The position numbers and the translations under genes were made by a program. Below are positions 1-11,548 of a stretch of DNA of 64,000 nt, piece after piece. Numbering within the stretch: position 1 is the stretch's first letter; every line of letters starts with the position of its first letter. Location of the stretch: the NCBI GenBank assembly GCA_947462335.1, contig OX381710.1, positions 2,294,001 to 2,358,000 of the forward strand. The letters are read 5' to 3'. Origin of the DNA: Harmothoe impar (Eukaryota; Annelida; Polychaeta; Phyllodocida; Polynoidae). The notes below the pieces were generated by a model. It made no database searches. It saw nothing but the letters and a program-made list of their open reading frames with translations, and was not told where the DNA came from.

Positions 1-951
1 GCTTGGAGTGTGAGATAGGTTCATGCCCTTGCAAGTAGGTGAGTATGTAGGGGGGGGGGGGGTGGGGGGAGAGGATGGGAGGGGGTCCCCAGCCAACAGC
101 GCAGCAGCAGAGGGTGGGAGGGGTCCCCAGCCAACAGCGAAAGTTTCGTGTGAATACCTATAACATCTGGTCTATATTTGAAAATGAATGCTATTCAAAT
201 CCTCATTATGAAGGATTAGTATAATGCACACATCCAAACAAAAAGTGATCTCACAGTTAGGATACCACTCAATTGCTGGATCCAGTCTTCTCAAAAACTC
301 TTCCACCATGAGGGACATTTGGTCCTGCAGCTTACCAGATATCAAAATAATAGTTGTGCAAAATTCTGAGGATAAGCTGCTATCTTATTACGGAATGTAA
401 TTACAGACAATTTTAAAATTTAATTTGCCTTAAATATAAATGTGTAATCTAGAACTTATTATTTCCGTTCTAGAATATTTTTAGAAATGTTTCATTTGTG
501 AAAAGTCCATGCCGCTAGGATATACAGGACATTTAGTTTGCCCAAATCAATAAAACCTCTGGACCAGAGCCATGTTTGGTGGTCATTTCCACTGTCGGGT
601 AGGATGTGGCAGCCACTGCCAATCCTATTGATGAATCATCAACAGGTTTAGATATATTATGTGTAACTACAACGTCATATGAATATATTAGATCCCCCCA
701 TCCCCCCACTCGGCTGACAGTAATTCATGTCCTATCAGTTCTACGCACAGTTAAGTGCACACCTCCGTGACGTGACCAATAAAAGGTGCATGAGGATGCA
801 GGAGTCTCGTCCCTGGTCAAACTTCCCTCCCTGTCTAAGTTTCTGTTAAAAAGCAGCAGAAAGCATCATTAATAGAGAATAACTACAGACTTACAGCAAG
901 GTGGCCGCAGGGTCTGGGAGATCTTCAGGCTCTATATGATCCTGTGTTAAA
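1..951. other. Intergenic sequence with G-rich start, no gene seen
   Basis: No coding signal is visible. Bases 48-72 are nearly pure G. A roughly 25-base segment ending in CCCCAGCCAACAGCG occurs twice in direct order (about 77-107 and 115-140). The rest is AT-rich and unremarkable. Confidence 0.5.
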
Positions 952-1251
952 TACTGCATAAGCCGGGGCACGTGTATAAGCCTGCCCCATGTACAAGCAT
1001 GCACGGTTTGCCACCTAGTGGTTGTATAAGCCGGGGCTTATACACAGGGGTAATACGGTTACTATTTATATTACCATCAAACATTATACGATTGTCCAGT
1101 GCACCGGCCTTGCTACTATCATATGCCATTCCAGCGAACACCCAAACTGGAAAAAAAGAAGCAATGCTGAACAATTATCATTATGTTAAGCTTGATTCTT
1201 TGTTACTTGACTTAACAAATGTAATTAGAGTTTAACTGACACTGGCAGACC

Positions 1252-1415
1252 TACCGTAAAACCCAGCCTTTTAAACAGATTTCAACAAAAAAAGGGGCCC
1301 ATCTTAAAGGCGGGGTTTGAAGTTTGAAGAGAAATCAATTTTGAAGGCTAATTCTTAGAGGACAATTTTTTTCCTCAAACTAGGGGGTCATCTTAAAGGT
1401 GGGGGTTATACGGTA
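1252..1415. mobile_element. MITE with TACCGTAAAAC ends
   Basis: The segment starts TACCGTAAAACCC and ends GGGGTTATACGGTA, imperfect terminal inverted repeats. The interior is G/C-tract-rich and has no coding potential. Related ends occur at 58401-58627, and a partial relative with TATAAGCCGGGG-type sequence lies at about 958-1060. The superfamily is not certain. The stretch 1416-2407 that follows shows no gene or clear repeat. Confidence 0.55.
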
Positions 1416-2407
1416 GTTCTTTTACATCAGTCACTCAAGTGTTATAATAACTGCATCAGTTAACTCCGCTTCTGTCAACCCCCAGGGCTGACTATCTGAT
1501 CATCTTTGTACTCTCTATATATGTGTGTGTATACATATTATGTGTACATATTGGGTAACTTTGAACCTTTAAATATTGCAGTGTAAACCATGATTAGTGC
1601 TTGAATATAAAAAAATTACAATTCTTATAACCTAATCCTATTATGATGTCTACCCATTCTGGCTAGCTAGGGAGAAGATAGAGTCCTCTAGTAGCCTGGT
1701 ACAGTGAGATGCATCCCTCATATACTAGCTGGAGTAAGCATGGTGAATCTATAACATACTGTCACTTAAGGACAGTATTTACAGTCCTTCACAATTTAAG
1801 CCTGTTTTGATCTCTTTAACTGTTTGAAGGGTGAGTTTTTTTCTGTTTCAGTGAGCTCACATAGAACTCGTTTATTTGACATAAAACACATTGGTGACGC
1901 GGAAACTAATTTACTACACTGCAAAGAAAGTGTTTAGATCCTAAACACAATACAAAACACAAACCTACTCTGTATTTGTCCACACAACATAGATATATAT
2001 GTAAGGAAGTCTGTAAATATATACTCATAACTAAATATTCAATTTGCTAAAAGTAAGAAAAGGTATTCTTGGTGAAAACATTTTGTCTGCTTAAAAATGG
2101 CAACTGCTCACCATCAAACTTGCCATGTGAGGTAGCATTTCTATTGATCATTTTTAAAGTTATTTATTTAGTGCTAACTGGCACTTGTGCATCTGATGTG
2201 GCTTAGTTACATATTTTATTATGGTCTCATGGTATCGATATGCAATGATCAAATGTTTTGACAATCTTTAGACTGTCTGTAATTACCCACAAGTCATCTG
2301 TATACTGGATGAAATCACCCTAATCAGAGGTTGGAAATACCATTAGTTGATAATGAACTAAGTTTTAGTGTCAGTATGTACTCTCACTATGACCAACTGT
2401 CCCAGTT

Positions 2408-2637
2408 TTAACCCTTTAGGGATGGGATGTCGCTAAAAGATGCACCAATGCAGCCCTGGGGAGTAACTGGTGCTTCACTGGTGCATCATGCCCACTCTTC
2501 GGGACTGTATCAACTCTGTAGAGTTAACACCACGCTTGAATGTAGCATCGGCCAGTTGATTGTCAGGGCTTAATTCAAGCATCATGATGACCAGGGATAT
2601 GATGCATTAATGCATTATGCTATCCTTAAAGGGTTAA
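2408..2637. mobile_element. MITE with piggyBac-like TTAA ends
   Basis: The element is bounded by TTAA on both sides. It begins TTAACCCTTTA and ends TAAAGGGTTAA, giving CCCTTTA-type terminal inverted repeats next to TTAA, the target site used by piggyBac transposons. It has no ORF. A 5'-truncated relative ends at 7605, another relic ends near 61666, and an element with similar ends but different interior lies at 46866-47425. Confidence 0.6.
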
Positions 2638-3299
2638 CCTAGTATAAACAGTTACACACATGTACAAACATCAACAGTGTTCTAGTCTATAGTACAGACA
2701 GTATTCACTAGGTGGTGCCACACAAGCTCAGTATCAGTCTTTGGATTGAAAGACATCTTTGTAGGAGTTTACCTACCTGGTACTGAAACCACACATACAC
2801 TGGCTTTTTTTACATACCCTTACAATACATACAGTGACTCTCTTTTTAAACTGTTACAAGCATGTACCCTTCATGCCTAAAATTTAAAGAGTGCCTCCTG
2901 TGCCCTCCCCCCTTCCCCCCCCCCCCCTTTGAACATTTGCTTCCTACGCCTCTGCTATAATATGGAAGAGATATGATTAACATCATGAGCATTAATCTTA
3001 GAACAGGGAAATCTAATTGACTTTGACATGACTCAGATAGTAGAAACCTGAAATGACCTTCAGCACCTTTGAAACTAAACATATCAGTTGAGAAAATGTA
3101 ATAACAGCAAAATTCCGACAGAAATACATTTTCTTTCTCACAAATGCCCTGTTCTTTTACAAGTGATGTCCATGGTTACTCAGGTACTTGTCATCAATAG
3201 TCACTGTAGATGCTGTAGAATACGCTTCATCTCCTTCCTTGTGTGGAGCTTTAGATCATCATAGTTAACAACCAGAAAGGGTTCCAGAGACTGAAGCCA
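2638..3299. other. Intergenic, no gene seen
   Basis: Nothing coding is supported. A C-tract near 2905-2928 is the only notable feature. Confidence 0.45.
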
Positions 3300-3870
3300 A
3301 CACAGTAGCCAGCGAAGGCCCACCAGTCCGTATGACAGTCATTGATACTCTAAGAGTTAAACACAGTGACCAGCAAAGGCCCACCAGCCACCAGCCGGTC
3401 TAACAGTTGTAGATGCACTGACAGTTGAACACAGTGGCCAGTGAAGGCCCACCAGAGAGTCTGAAAGTAAAGATGGACGACATGTCTGACAGTGAAAGCA
3501 AAAAGCTTACTGCCTCTGCAGCTGAGTGAGGATTGGCACTCTGGATTTATATAGAGTGGGTGGGGGTTAAAGACAGTGACCAGCAAAGGCCCACCAGCCG
3601 GAGATTTTCTTTAAAAAAGTAACAAATTGAGATTTTAACATAGTGGCCAGCGAAGGGCCACCAGTCATGGATGCACTGAGAGTTAAACAGATCATTCGGT
3701 CATTTAAAAAATAAGTAACAAATTGAGAGTTAAACAGAGTGGCCAGCCAAGGCCAACCAGCCCTGCACCAACCACATGGAAAACTCAACGTGGACCTGCA
3801 AAGGCCCACCAGCCGGTCTTTTTAAAAAGCTTTTTGCTTTCACTGTCAGACATGTCGTCCATCTTCACTT
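3300..3870 (-). repeat. Degenerate tandem copies of the gene A C-terminal exon tail
   Basis: About seven degenerate copies of the last bases of gene A exon 4 lie just downstream of it, near 3305, 3361, 3427, 3567, 3640, 3738 and 3795. On the minus strand most read as fragments of the peptide WWAFAGHCV followed by a stop, for example WWAFTGHCV. Each keeps the block equivalent to plus-strand CCAGCGAAGGCCCACCAG, and several keep the preceding GAGAGTTAAACA. They lack the cysteine-knot part of the exon, so they are unlikely to be independent coding exons. Confidence 0.75.
3467..3870. repeat. Near-perfect inverted repeat pair in the 3' flank of gene A
   Basis: Bases 3467-3512 and 3825-3870 are inverted copies about 46 bases long, with about one mismatch over the central part (core GGACGACATGTCTGACAGTG). 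They enclose several of the duplicated exon-tail units. The near identity suggests a recent inverted duplication. Confidence 0.7.
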
Positions 3871-3895
3871 TCATCAGTCATTGATGCAGTGAGAG

Positions 3896-6706
3896 TTAAA
3901 CACAGTGTCCAGCGAAAGCCCACCAGCCGGTCTGGCAGTCGTTAACACACTGAGTGTTGCGGTAGCAGGGGGCGCCGGGCGGCTTCCTGGGTATACAGCT
4001 ACCGTCCACCCACAGCACGTTGCCCTTGTCACACTGCAGGCCGGTACAGCACTGCTCGTTACGCTGACACTTCTGGTCCTGCTGCACACACCTCACACAC
4101 ACACCAGCCTAGAATACATCACAGGGAGATTTAGGAGCAATTAATGGACACCATCAATGTGCGCATTATGGCACTATAAATATCAGAGACTGTCGCCACC
4201 TTCAGGATCCTTCTTGTACTAGTCCGCGCGCTTTCTAGGCGGACAAAGGGTCGGTTCATTAGCATTCAATCGCCAGCATTTGATGGACGTGTGTGTGGTA
4301 CCGTAGGCGAGTACCGGCAGGTACATTGTGATCATGGAGAAAAAGCTTCAGAAGTGCAGTGAATGCAGGGAGAATCATGTTCCAAAAGGTGGGAAACCAT
4401 GCCCATATACGATTGCAAACAATGCCTACAAAATGCCTTCTTCAGTGGCGTAGGAAAGGGGGGGGGGGCAGGGGGGCCGGGCACCCCCAATCGCTGAGGA
4501 GGGGGGGGACCTGAATATGTTTGGACCCCCCGATATTTGTCAAGAGTTTTCAATCCTTACCTCCCTTGCATAGGGAAAAGCAGGCATAGAGGAGGCTGGG
4601 CCCCCAAATCAGAACTAAAGGGGGCACAAATACTACTTTCTCATACAATCTAATATGACACTTCAGGTTCAGCTGCACACAGGTCACACACACACAATCC
4701 TGGAATAGATTATCATATCGGGCCATTATCATCTAGCATTAAGCTACTTTGATCTAAGGTGTGATATGCATGACAGTTCGCACGTGTGTAGTTTGGGTTT
4801 ATTCATACATACATGCACTGTAGGCCGTGTCTTGTGAGTTTGTAACAACTGAAACGTCTTTGACAGGGTGTCGTCTTTGACCTGTGTCATCTTTGACCGG
4901 TGTAGTCTTTGACCAGCAAGTTTTAAAATGGCTGAAATGGGAGCTATGTACACAAAAATAGGTAGTAAACGTTAATGGATATTTTAACACTATATGCTAC
5001 AAATTTCCCGGCATTTTTGTGTACATAGCCCCCATTTCAGCCATTTGAAAACTTGCTGGTCAAAGACTACACCGGTCAAAGACGACACAGGTCAAAGACG
5101 ACATCCGGTCAAAGACGTTTCAATTGTTACAAACTCATGAGACACAGCCTGTAGATGTTGATGCTTCTGCAGTATGACCCAGAGTGCTCAGTACCTGGCG
5201 GGTAGGTTCAATGTGTGTACAAGCCATGACACAGCACCATGCAGTGGTGGATGGTGACATTAACAAGTCTGTATATATGTGTAATGGTCGATGATAGTCG
5301 GGGATTATGAACTCGTACAACGTGTGTTTTTTTCCCGATATGTCTATGCTAACCAATAGCGGACAAGACTTCATAATATCACAAGATCACATGGACATTG
5401 AGGAACAATTATTTCCTACAAAATACTTTCTTCGTATTAAATCATAGATTTGAGATATAAAAATTAAGGGGCTCAATAATGTTACCAATAACTTGCTTTT
5501 TTCAGATTTACATTTCTTCACTTATCTTAAAATGAGTATAGTTAATGGCTAAATTAAGCTAGTGGAGATTGCATTAGATCCAATGAAATTTATGTGAATC
5601 GCATATATTCAAATTCACTGTGTGAGGTAAATTCATGAAACACGGTGGATAATTAAGTAAGATGAGACGGATATAATACATGAACTGTCATAGTCAACAT
5701 ATTGAATATAATTATCAACATAATGTATGCTTTCTTTTAGAAATAAATATGTTATGGAAAATAATGTATGCTTACCTTGAGTACACTGGCCCCCTTTTCC
5801 CAGTAGCACTGGAGGGTACCGCAGCAGCGTGGGTAGCCGCGACACCCGTCCCCCAGCGCCTTACACGTCCTCTGCTCCCGCACCGCCTGCTGCCTACAAC
5901 ACCAGGGGGAGCCATTAGTCTGGTAGTGCTAATACCAGTCACCACAACCAGAGGGAGCCACAATACAGTTGAATATGACAAACTCCTGATGCCCTGGGCT
6001 TTATGGCATGAACAGGTTGGGAAATCCTGCCTTTAATACCTTGTAGGTAGAAAGTAGACGGAGGGGGTTTCTTTAATTAGATAATCCAATTTGCTGATAA
6101 CTTACCATTACTTGCTGACAATTAATAACCTATATACAGGTAGATAATATAGTTAGCTATGTATACATCTGTACATGAATGGGCTTGTATAGTAGTGAAT
6201 GAAAAGTGTGATTAATATTCAGCTGTAACTTACTCGGGTTCCTGCCGCAGTATACGGAGGGCCTCCAAGGTCCTTCTGTACCCATTGTCATCATACCCTG
6301 TGGGGGGAAAATACACCATATTGATACTTTCATCTCATAGATACAGATAATATACTGTATTAGGACATGGAAGATATCAACTTTTTAACTGTGTGGATAA
6401 AGAATTACACCCTTATTCATCAGTCAGATTCTAAGTTTGAATTCACTTAAATTAGTACTTGTACTTTTCTCAAGGCTCTAGCATATGCAAATCCAGACTA
6501 CCATTATTGTTAAAAAGCCTTCTTGTTGGACTACACCAATATGTAGAAGTCACTCACAGAATTTGCTCAGTGTATTCCATATTGTAGTGAAGGCTTTTAG
6601 ATCTATAAATTCATGTGTGAGAGCTGGTTGGGTTTTTATACTTACCATATGTCTGTAATACACACATACATCCCACCAGTAGTGTCAGCTTCATGTAGAG
6701 CCCCAT
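3896..6706 (-). CDS. Gene A: secreted protein with two cystine-knot-like modules
   Basis: I assembled four exons on the minus strand: 6706-6646, 6297-6234, 5893-5776 and 4108-3896 (TAA stop). All introns are GT-AG, with phases 1, 2 and 0. The sum is 456 bases, 151 residues. Exon 1 encodes a hydrophobic signal peptide starting MGLYMKLTLLVG. Exon 2 encodes a charged helix-like segment (YRRTLEALRIL). Exons 3 and 4 each hold C-x6-C-x5-CC-x4-C, the spacing of inhibitor-cystine-knot peptides. The second module continues DKGNVLWVDGSC and a further cysteine pair before WWAFAGHCV. A TATA-like TATATAG lies upstream near 6757-6763. Genes B, C and D are paralogues. Function is unknown; an extracellular signalling, defence or venom-like peptide is possible, but only secretion and disulfide-rich folding are supported. 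Confidence 0.85.
4443..4625. mobile_element. Putative hAT-like MITE beginning CAGTGGCGTAGG
   Basis: The sequence CAGTGGCGTAGGAAAGG followed by long G runs is a typical terminus of short non-autonomous hAT-type elements. The opposite end is not clear: a G/C-rich stretch near 4590-4625 may be it. No ORF is credible. Confidence 0.35.
4640..4696 (-). pseudogene. Relic of a duplicated exon 4 in the intron of gene A
   Basis: On the minus strand a good acceptor (TATTCCAG) is followed by codons for DCVCVTCVQLNLKC, matching the start of exon 4 (AGVCVRCVQQDQKC in gene A). Similarity stops after CHI, before the CC pair. It is a truncated duplicate, separated from the intact exon by about 530 bases that include the G-rich MITE. 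Confidence 0.6.
4819..5153. repeat. Foldback element with GGTCAAAGACGACA tandem motif
   Basis: Two arms of about 140 bases (4819-4958 and 5013-5153) are inverted copies around a spacer of about 55 bases. Each arm has about four tandem units of the type GGTCAAAGACGACA. A shorter degenerate copy with the same motif lies at 59980-60070, so the family is dispersed. No coding capacity. Confidence 0.8.
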
Positions 6707-8223
6707 CTTGTTGTACCAGTACACATGTAGGTACTAAGTAGTGTACTTACTACTGCTATATACGTGGTGTATATGTATACGCTAGCAGTTCAGCTGTACC
6801 GCAAGCTCCTTTAAGGACCTAGAGTGCTTTAATGCCACATGCACTTCTGTTGTCATTTCGCATAGATACGTCCCTATAGCCAGAAGGTTACTTGCAAGCA
6901 CTTGATTTGTCCATTGCTACCACAATTGAACATTAGATCTTCAGGCATCATGCTTTACTTATAAGATCAAGAGAAGGTAGCTCCTTATCTTTCCTAGATG
7001 GCACTCAGTACAGACCTCGCGAGGACTAAAGGGCTGATCGATCGATCAGCTCTCTAGTCCTACACATTCACCCTTAAAGATGGTGTGTCAGCTAAATGTT
7101 TAGAGATTTTTTGTTTTATCATATTACTATGGTATATCCTATCCCATACATTTTCCCTAACTTTTTAAATTATTGGCAGTGTCTTAGTCTATAAGATGGG
7201 CACATGCGGTGCAATAATTTTTACTGTAGGTAGACACTAAAACTCCCTATGTGTTGACACCGCATGGCTCAGTGCATTCTCTATCAGATTAGTTCCCCCA
7301 ATACTCTACTTGGGGAGTGTGTATTAATAAACAAATATGTTGCATTGTTTATCAGCTCAAATGATAATGGAACCCATGGCATTAAAGTGATAGGCTTTAA
7401 ATAAAAGGTTTGGGAAGTCTATAAAATGATATACCATCCTTAAAATATGACAGTACAGTAAAAGGCAATATTGCCCAATGAGTAATACACCATGCATCAT
7501 GCAGACACTTCAGGAGTGTATCAACCCCTCTGCATGAATTACCTGCCAGTTCTTCATTCTGACGGGATGATGCATTAAAGCACTCTACGGCCCATAAAGG
7601 GTTAAGCTATTATCCCTTTGTGGATAGTATGATGCCTCCAAGCTCCATTAAACTGTTCATCAGTATGGCCCAATCTGAGTAACCTATTTGCACCGCATTG
7701 ACACATGATCCATTGAGTGTACACCAGTCCCACGTGCAGACTGAGTTACTCACCAGGGCTACACTGATGTTTCATGATAATAAACAATCATGGCAAAATT
7801 ATGCCCTTAAAGGGGTTATAGAACTACTTGGGAGCTGTGATAGCTTTGACACTAGGGCACATTATTCGACCTATGGTTGAGGGGGGCATTAGTTATGGGG
7901 CCAGAGTGGAACATACAGGAACCGGCTATATATCAGGTTACCTTTATCATGTCTTTACAACTGTAACAGAATACCAAAATCCAATACATTTTGATTTATA
8001 ACCATTATGTTCCTGCAAAGAATAGATGATGAAAAGATAACTTTGGAAAAAAGATAACTCTAGTCCAATGGACATCTATGATGAATGAATTGTATATTTA
8101 TTACCGCAGGTACAAGCTACACTGCATCGTCTTCCTCAGATTCCCTCATTTAAGAGGAGTGAGTCTGCTCATCAGACATGCTTAGAAGGTTAAAACCATC
8201 TTATGAGGCAAATAGGAGTCAGT
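6707..8223. other. Intergenic region between genes A and B
   Basis: It contains the gene A promoter (near 6707-6790) and a piggyBac-like MITE remnant ending TAAAGGGTTAA at 7605. A perfect palindrome CTGATCGATCGATCAG lies near 7032. No gene is supported. Confidence 0.5.
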
Positions 8224-9407
8224 TTATACACATTCCCCAGTGAATGCCCACCACTTCTTCTTACAGTCATTGACACATTGGGAGTCCCGGTAACAATGTT
8301 CAGAGCTCCTGGGGGCACGGCAGTTCCCGTCCACCCACAGTACGCCCCCTTTGTCACACTGTAGGCCCGTACAGCACTGACCGTTACGCTGACACTTACT
8401 GCCCAGCGGTACACAGTCTACACACACTCCAGCCTGCAACGAAGGAAAAAATGACATAAGCTTAGACCAATCACCAACTAGGATCCATGCCAGCATGACT
8501 TTTGCCCTGCTCAACATGAGTAATAAGTTATAATGGTCAAGTGCATCTATAGGCAAATGATAGGTTCTCTGTGACTATATACCACTTTTTTTTTATGTTA
8601 GAGACATGTATTACCTAGAATACATGAATTTAATGACAAAAAAATAATCTTCCTGTCAAAGTTTTCACTAGTATTGGGTGTTTAACACATTTTATGCATA
8701 TAAAATGTCAAATAACTCAGGAATGAGAAGTAACCAAGCAATTTCATTATTATTTCTGAATTCAGCACCCTTGAGTTGACCAATATCGGTTGGTTATATA
8801 CCAGTTGCTCTCTGAAAGTACAGAAATGTTCCTCAGTGTAATTATACTGAAAACTATCTCATTTAATGCCAACAGGTTTTAGACAAGAAGAGCATACTCA
8901 CCCTATCTCACCCAGTTAACTCATTAAACCGATATGACTTATCATAAAGATAGCCATAGCTTTCTACAAATATATCGATTCAGTCTTACATATTCACCAT
9001 TTACTGTTATAGCTGAATGCTTAGATACAATAATAATATACGGTAAGGAGTAATGGTGTTATAATGGTGTAGCTACCCAACCACATGGAGGCCTTGTTTA
9101 CCCGCTACAACCGGCCATGTGTCGTAGGAGCAGAGGGAACTCGAATCTGTCCTTTAGAAACCCCTGACTACCTACCTTGAGTACATTGTATCCCTTTGGC
9201 CAGTAACACTGTAGGGTCCCACAGCACTTGGGCAGCCCTCTGCACCCCTCACCCAGGGCCTTACACTCAAAGGCACGCGACTCTTCCTTGTCCTGTCTGT
9301 AGGGAAAAGATGCATTAGGTTACTAATACAAGTGTTTAAATGTTCGGATTACTCGCATCTTGGTGATAAACCCGCAAGCTGGTATCACTTTGGTAATCCT
9401 GCTCTCC

Positions 9408-9477
<70 letters not shown>

Positions 9478-10349
9478 AACATATATACCATACCGATCCA
9501 GTAGTGTACAGTTCGGTCAAGTTGTCAGATTGGGATGTAGCATAGTGGTAGAGCACTGGTAAAGGGTTCGAATGCCGCTTTCTTCAGATGACTTCTCAGC
9601 GACCATTACAGTTAGCTTTGGTTGTTTTCTGGACTTTCTGGGCCTTTGTACAGATCTGTCCTATTTGAGACTTATTATCTTGATAAAACTCTCATTTACC
9701 CTGCGCTTATCTGATGCCACTAACGTTACATGGGGAATTATCTTATGATATATAGTGCACGCTGGCCACTAGTATTCAGTATGTCAATTTTAGGTAGCAA
9801 CATATTTTTTTTAAGAGCTCTGATCTCACTAACTTACTGGTGATCCCGATTCAGGAGGTGAAATGCCTCCAGCGCCCTCCTATATTCATCTTCCTTATCT
9901 GACCCTGCAGGAAATAATATACACATGTTAACGTAACTTACCATATCCCAATAAAGCCAATATTTTAATTGAATAAGCATATACTGGAATGATAATACGC
10001 GTAACTTTTAAAGTCCTCTATATTAAATACCAACCTAAAGTTAGATATAATCATTTGCTCGTCCCCCCCCCCCAAATCAAACAATAAAAATGCATCTGAG
10101 GAATGGTTCAGGATATGTTTTTATGTAATTCCTGAGAAAGTCAGATAAAAAAGTGTTTTTCTCTGTCAGTAAAAGTATTTGAAAGGAGTCTTAAAAATAC
10201 CAGTTCCAATATGTTTAGACAGGTCTTGATAATTGAGACAATTTAAACACTTTTAAAAACCTAGAAAATAACATGCAAAACTACCTACCATAGACCTGTA
10301 GTACAAAGAGAGTGGCTACCAGTAGTGACATGTGTAGGTGGACACCCAT
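8224..10349 (-). CDS. Gene B: secreted protein with two cystine-knot-like modules
   Basis: Four minus-strand exons: 10349-10289, 9904-9838, 9296-9176 and 8433-8224 (TAA). Total 459 bases, 152 residues, intron phases 1, 2 and 0 exactly as in gene A. The signal peptide begins MGVHLHMSLLVATLFVLQ. Exon 2 gives the charged segment DEYRRALEAFHLLNRDH. Exon 3 has CKALGEGCRGLPKCCGTLQC and exon 4 CVPLGSKCQRNGQCCTGLQC, both C-x6-C-x5-CC-x4-C. It is the closest paralogue of gene A by eye. Intron 2 contains a long (AT)n tract. Function unknown; secretion is well supported. Confidence 0.87.
9412..9474. repeat. (AT)n microsatellite
   Basis: About thirty uninterrupted AT dinucleotides lie in intron 2 of gene B. 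Confidence 0.95.
9530..9585 (+). mobile_element. Truncated tRNA-like (SINE head) fragment
   Basis: GTAGCATAGTGGTAGAGCAC looks like a tRNA A box, and GGTTCGAATGCC like a B box. The anticodon-arm spacing between them is missing, so this is a decayed tRNA-derived fragment and not a tRNA gene. Confidence 0.4.
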
Positions 10350-10425
10350 GGTGTTGTAGTACTGAGCTGCTCCCCTCCACCCTGAGCTGCTCTCTATAAC
10401 ACTACTTATAGTACTCCACAGACCC
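10350..10425 (-). promoter_or_regulatory. Gene B core promoter and 5' leader
   Basis: Reading towards the gene there is a TATA box (ACTATAAGTAG, near 10406-10416), then two copies of GAGCAGCTCAG about 23 bases apart, then CACCATGG. The same arrangement occurs at genes C and D. The palindromic GAGCAGCTC may be a transcription-factor or leader element; this is inference from conservation. Confidence 0.6.
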
Positions 10426-11548
10426 ATTCAGTAGTCATATACCTCCCTCCTGTGTTCAGGTAATGGTATGGGCACCCATGCATGTGCTGCTACAATAATT
10501 TGGGTGACCAGCCAAGTTGGCAGACGTCTTAGGAAGGGACTAGAAGTATAGCTAGTTCCGCCAGATAATGCATATGGCGACCAATTCAACTGAACTGAGC
10601 AGTACACTGACATTGTCTGTATCAAACCTGTTCTCTTTCCGTAAATATTACTTAAACATGTTGACTTCCTACCAAATTTCTGGATGGGGGGGAGCGGGGA
10701 TCTCAACCCCTCTAGAGAAACTGCTCCATCCCACAATAAGGCAAAAGAAACGTAGAAAAAAAAGCGCAAAATAGTAGTTTTTCCCCCAGAATAACCAATT
10801 TGATGAGCAAAGTGTCAAAAATCGCAAAAATAGAAATGGTCAGTTTCGCAAGAAAAATGCACATTTTTGAGAAAAAATGACCTTTTTAGGGATTTTTTTA
10901 GACTTTCTCACCAAGCCAGATCGCAGGTGGCCAGCTTAACTGTCACCGTAGCCTATGCTAGGCCTACCTGTAGCGTAATTGATACAGAAAACGTTTATTG
11001 ATACAGACAATGGTTGGAGGTGCCTTACTGCAAGTCGGGTTACTACACATTATGATAGTTACTACACAACTCTCATAAGATTTTTAGAATGATATTTGAA
11101 ACCTGCTCGTCTCTGTATCGCTAAAAGTTTTCCATCTGATAGTCGCAATGTCAATCTGTTTTGTAGTTTGTGTGCTATTGAAACACGTCTATATTCATCT
11201 ATATTAACTGGTTCTCATAAGGATATGTAGTTGGTTAAGGATATAATACATTACTAATCAATAAAACCATTTCTATATATATATATATGCACCAAACCAG
11301 GAAGCATTTTTTTTTCATCAAGTCATTTTTATTAATAGTTGTTACAGTATGAAGAAGCAACACACATGTATTAATTTGAAATTGAGTGCAAAAAAAGCCT
11401 CTAGAGGGTAGCGCAATCAGAGAAGATCCCTTTGTTGCCACTGGATGTTTCTTTTACTTATCCTGTTACTAGTTGCCTATTTCCCTGTCATAGAAGTGTA
11501 TATATTTGTGTATTACTAAATCAGAAATGTTCCTTGAGCTGGGTGTCT
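10426..11548. other. Intergenic region between genes B and C
   Basis: AT-rich, no gene supported. Short ORFs here have no recognisable features. Confidence 0.45.

Larger units (their letters stand above)
4109..5775. other. Large third intron of gene A, filled with repeats
   Basis: The intron holds an exon 4 relic (about 4640-4696), a G-rich hAT-like MITE (about 4443-4625) and a large foldback (4819-5153), described separately. No further gene is visible in 5154-5775. Confidence 0.6.

Noticed and set aside
3350..3809. Separate small genes encoding WWAF(T/A)GHCV-like peptides
   Set aside because: Frames lack the cysteine modules, splice acceptors and signal peptides. They are partial duplications of gene A exon 4.
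9360..9545. ORF with repeated isoleucine/tyrosine
   Set aside because: It is a translation of the (AT)n tract in an intron of gene B.
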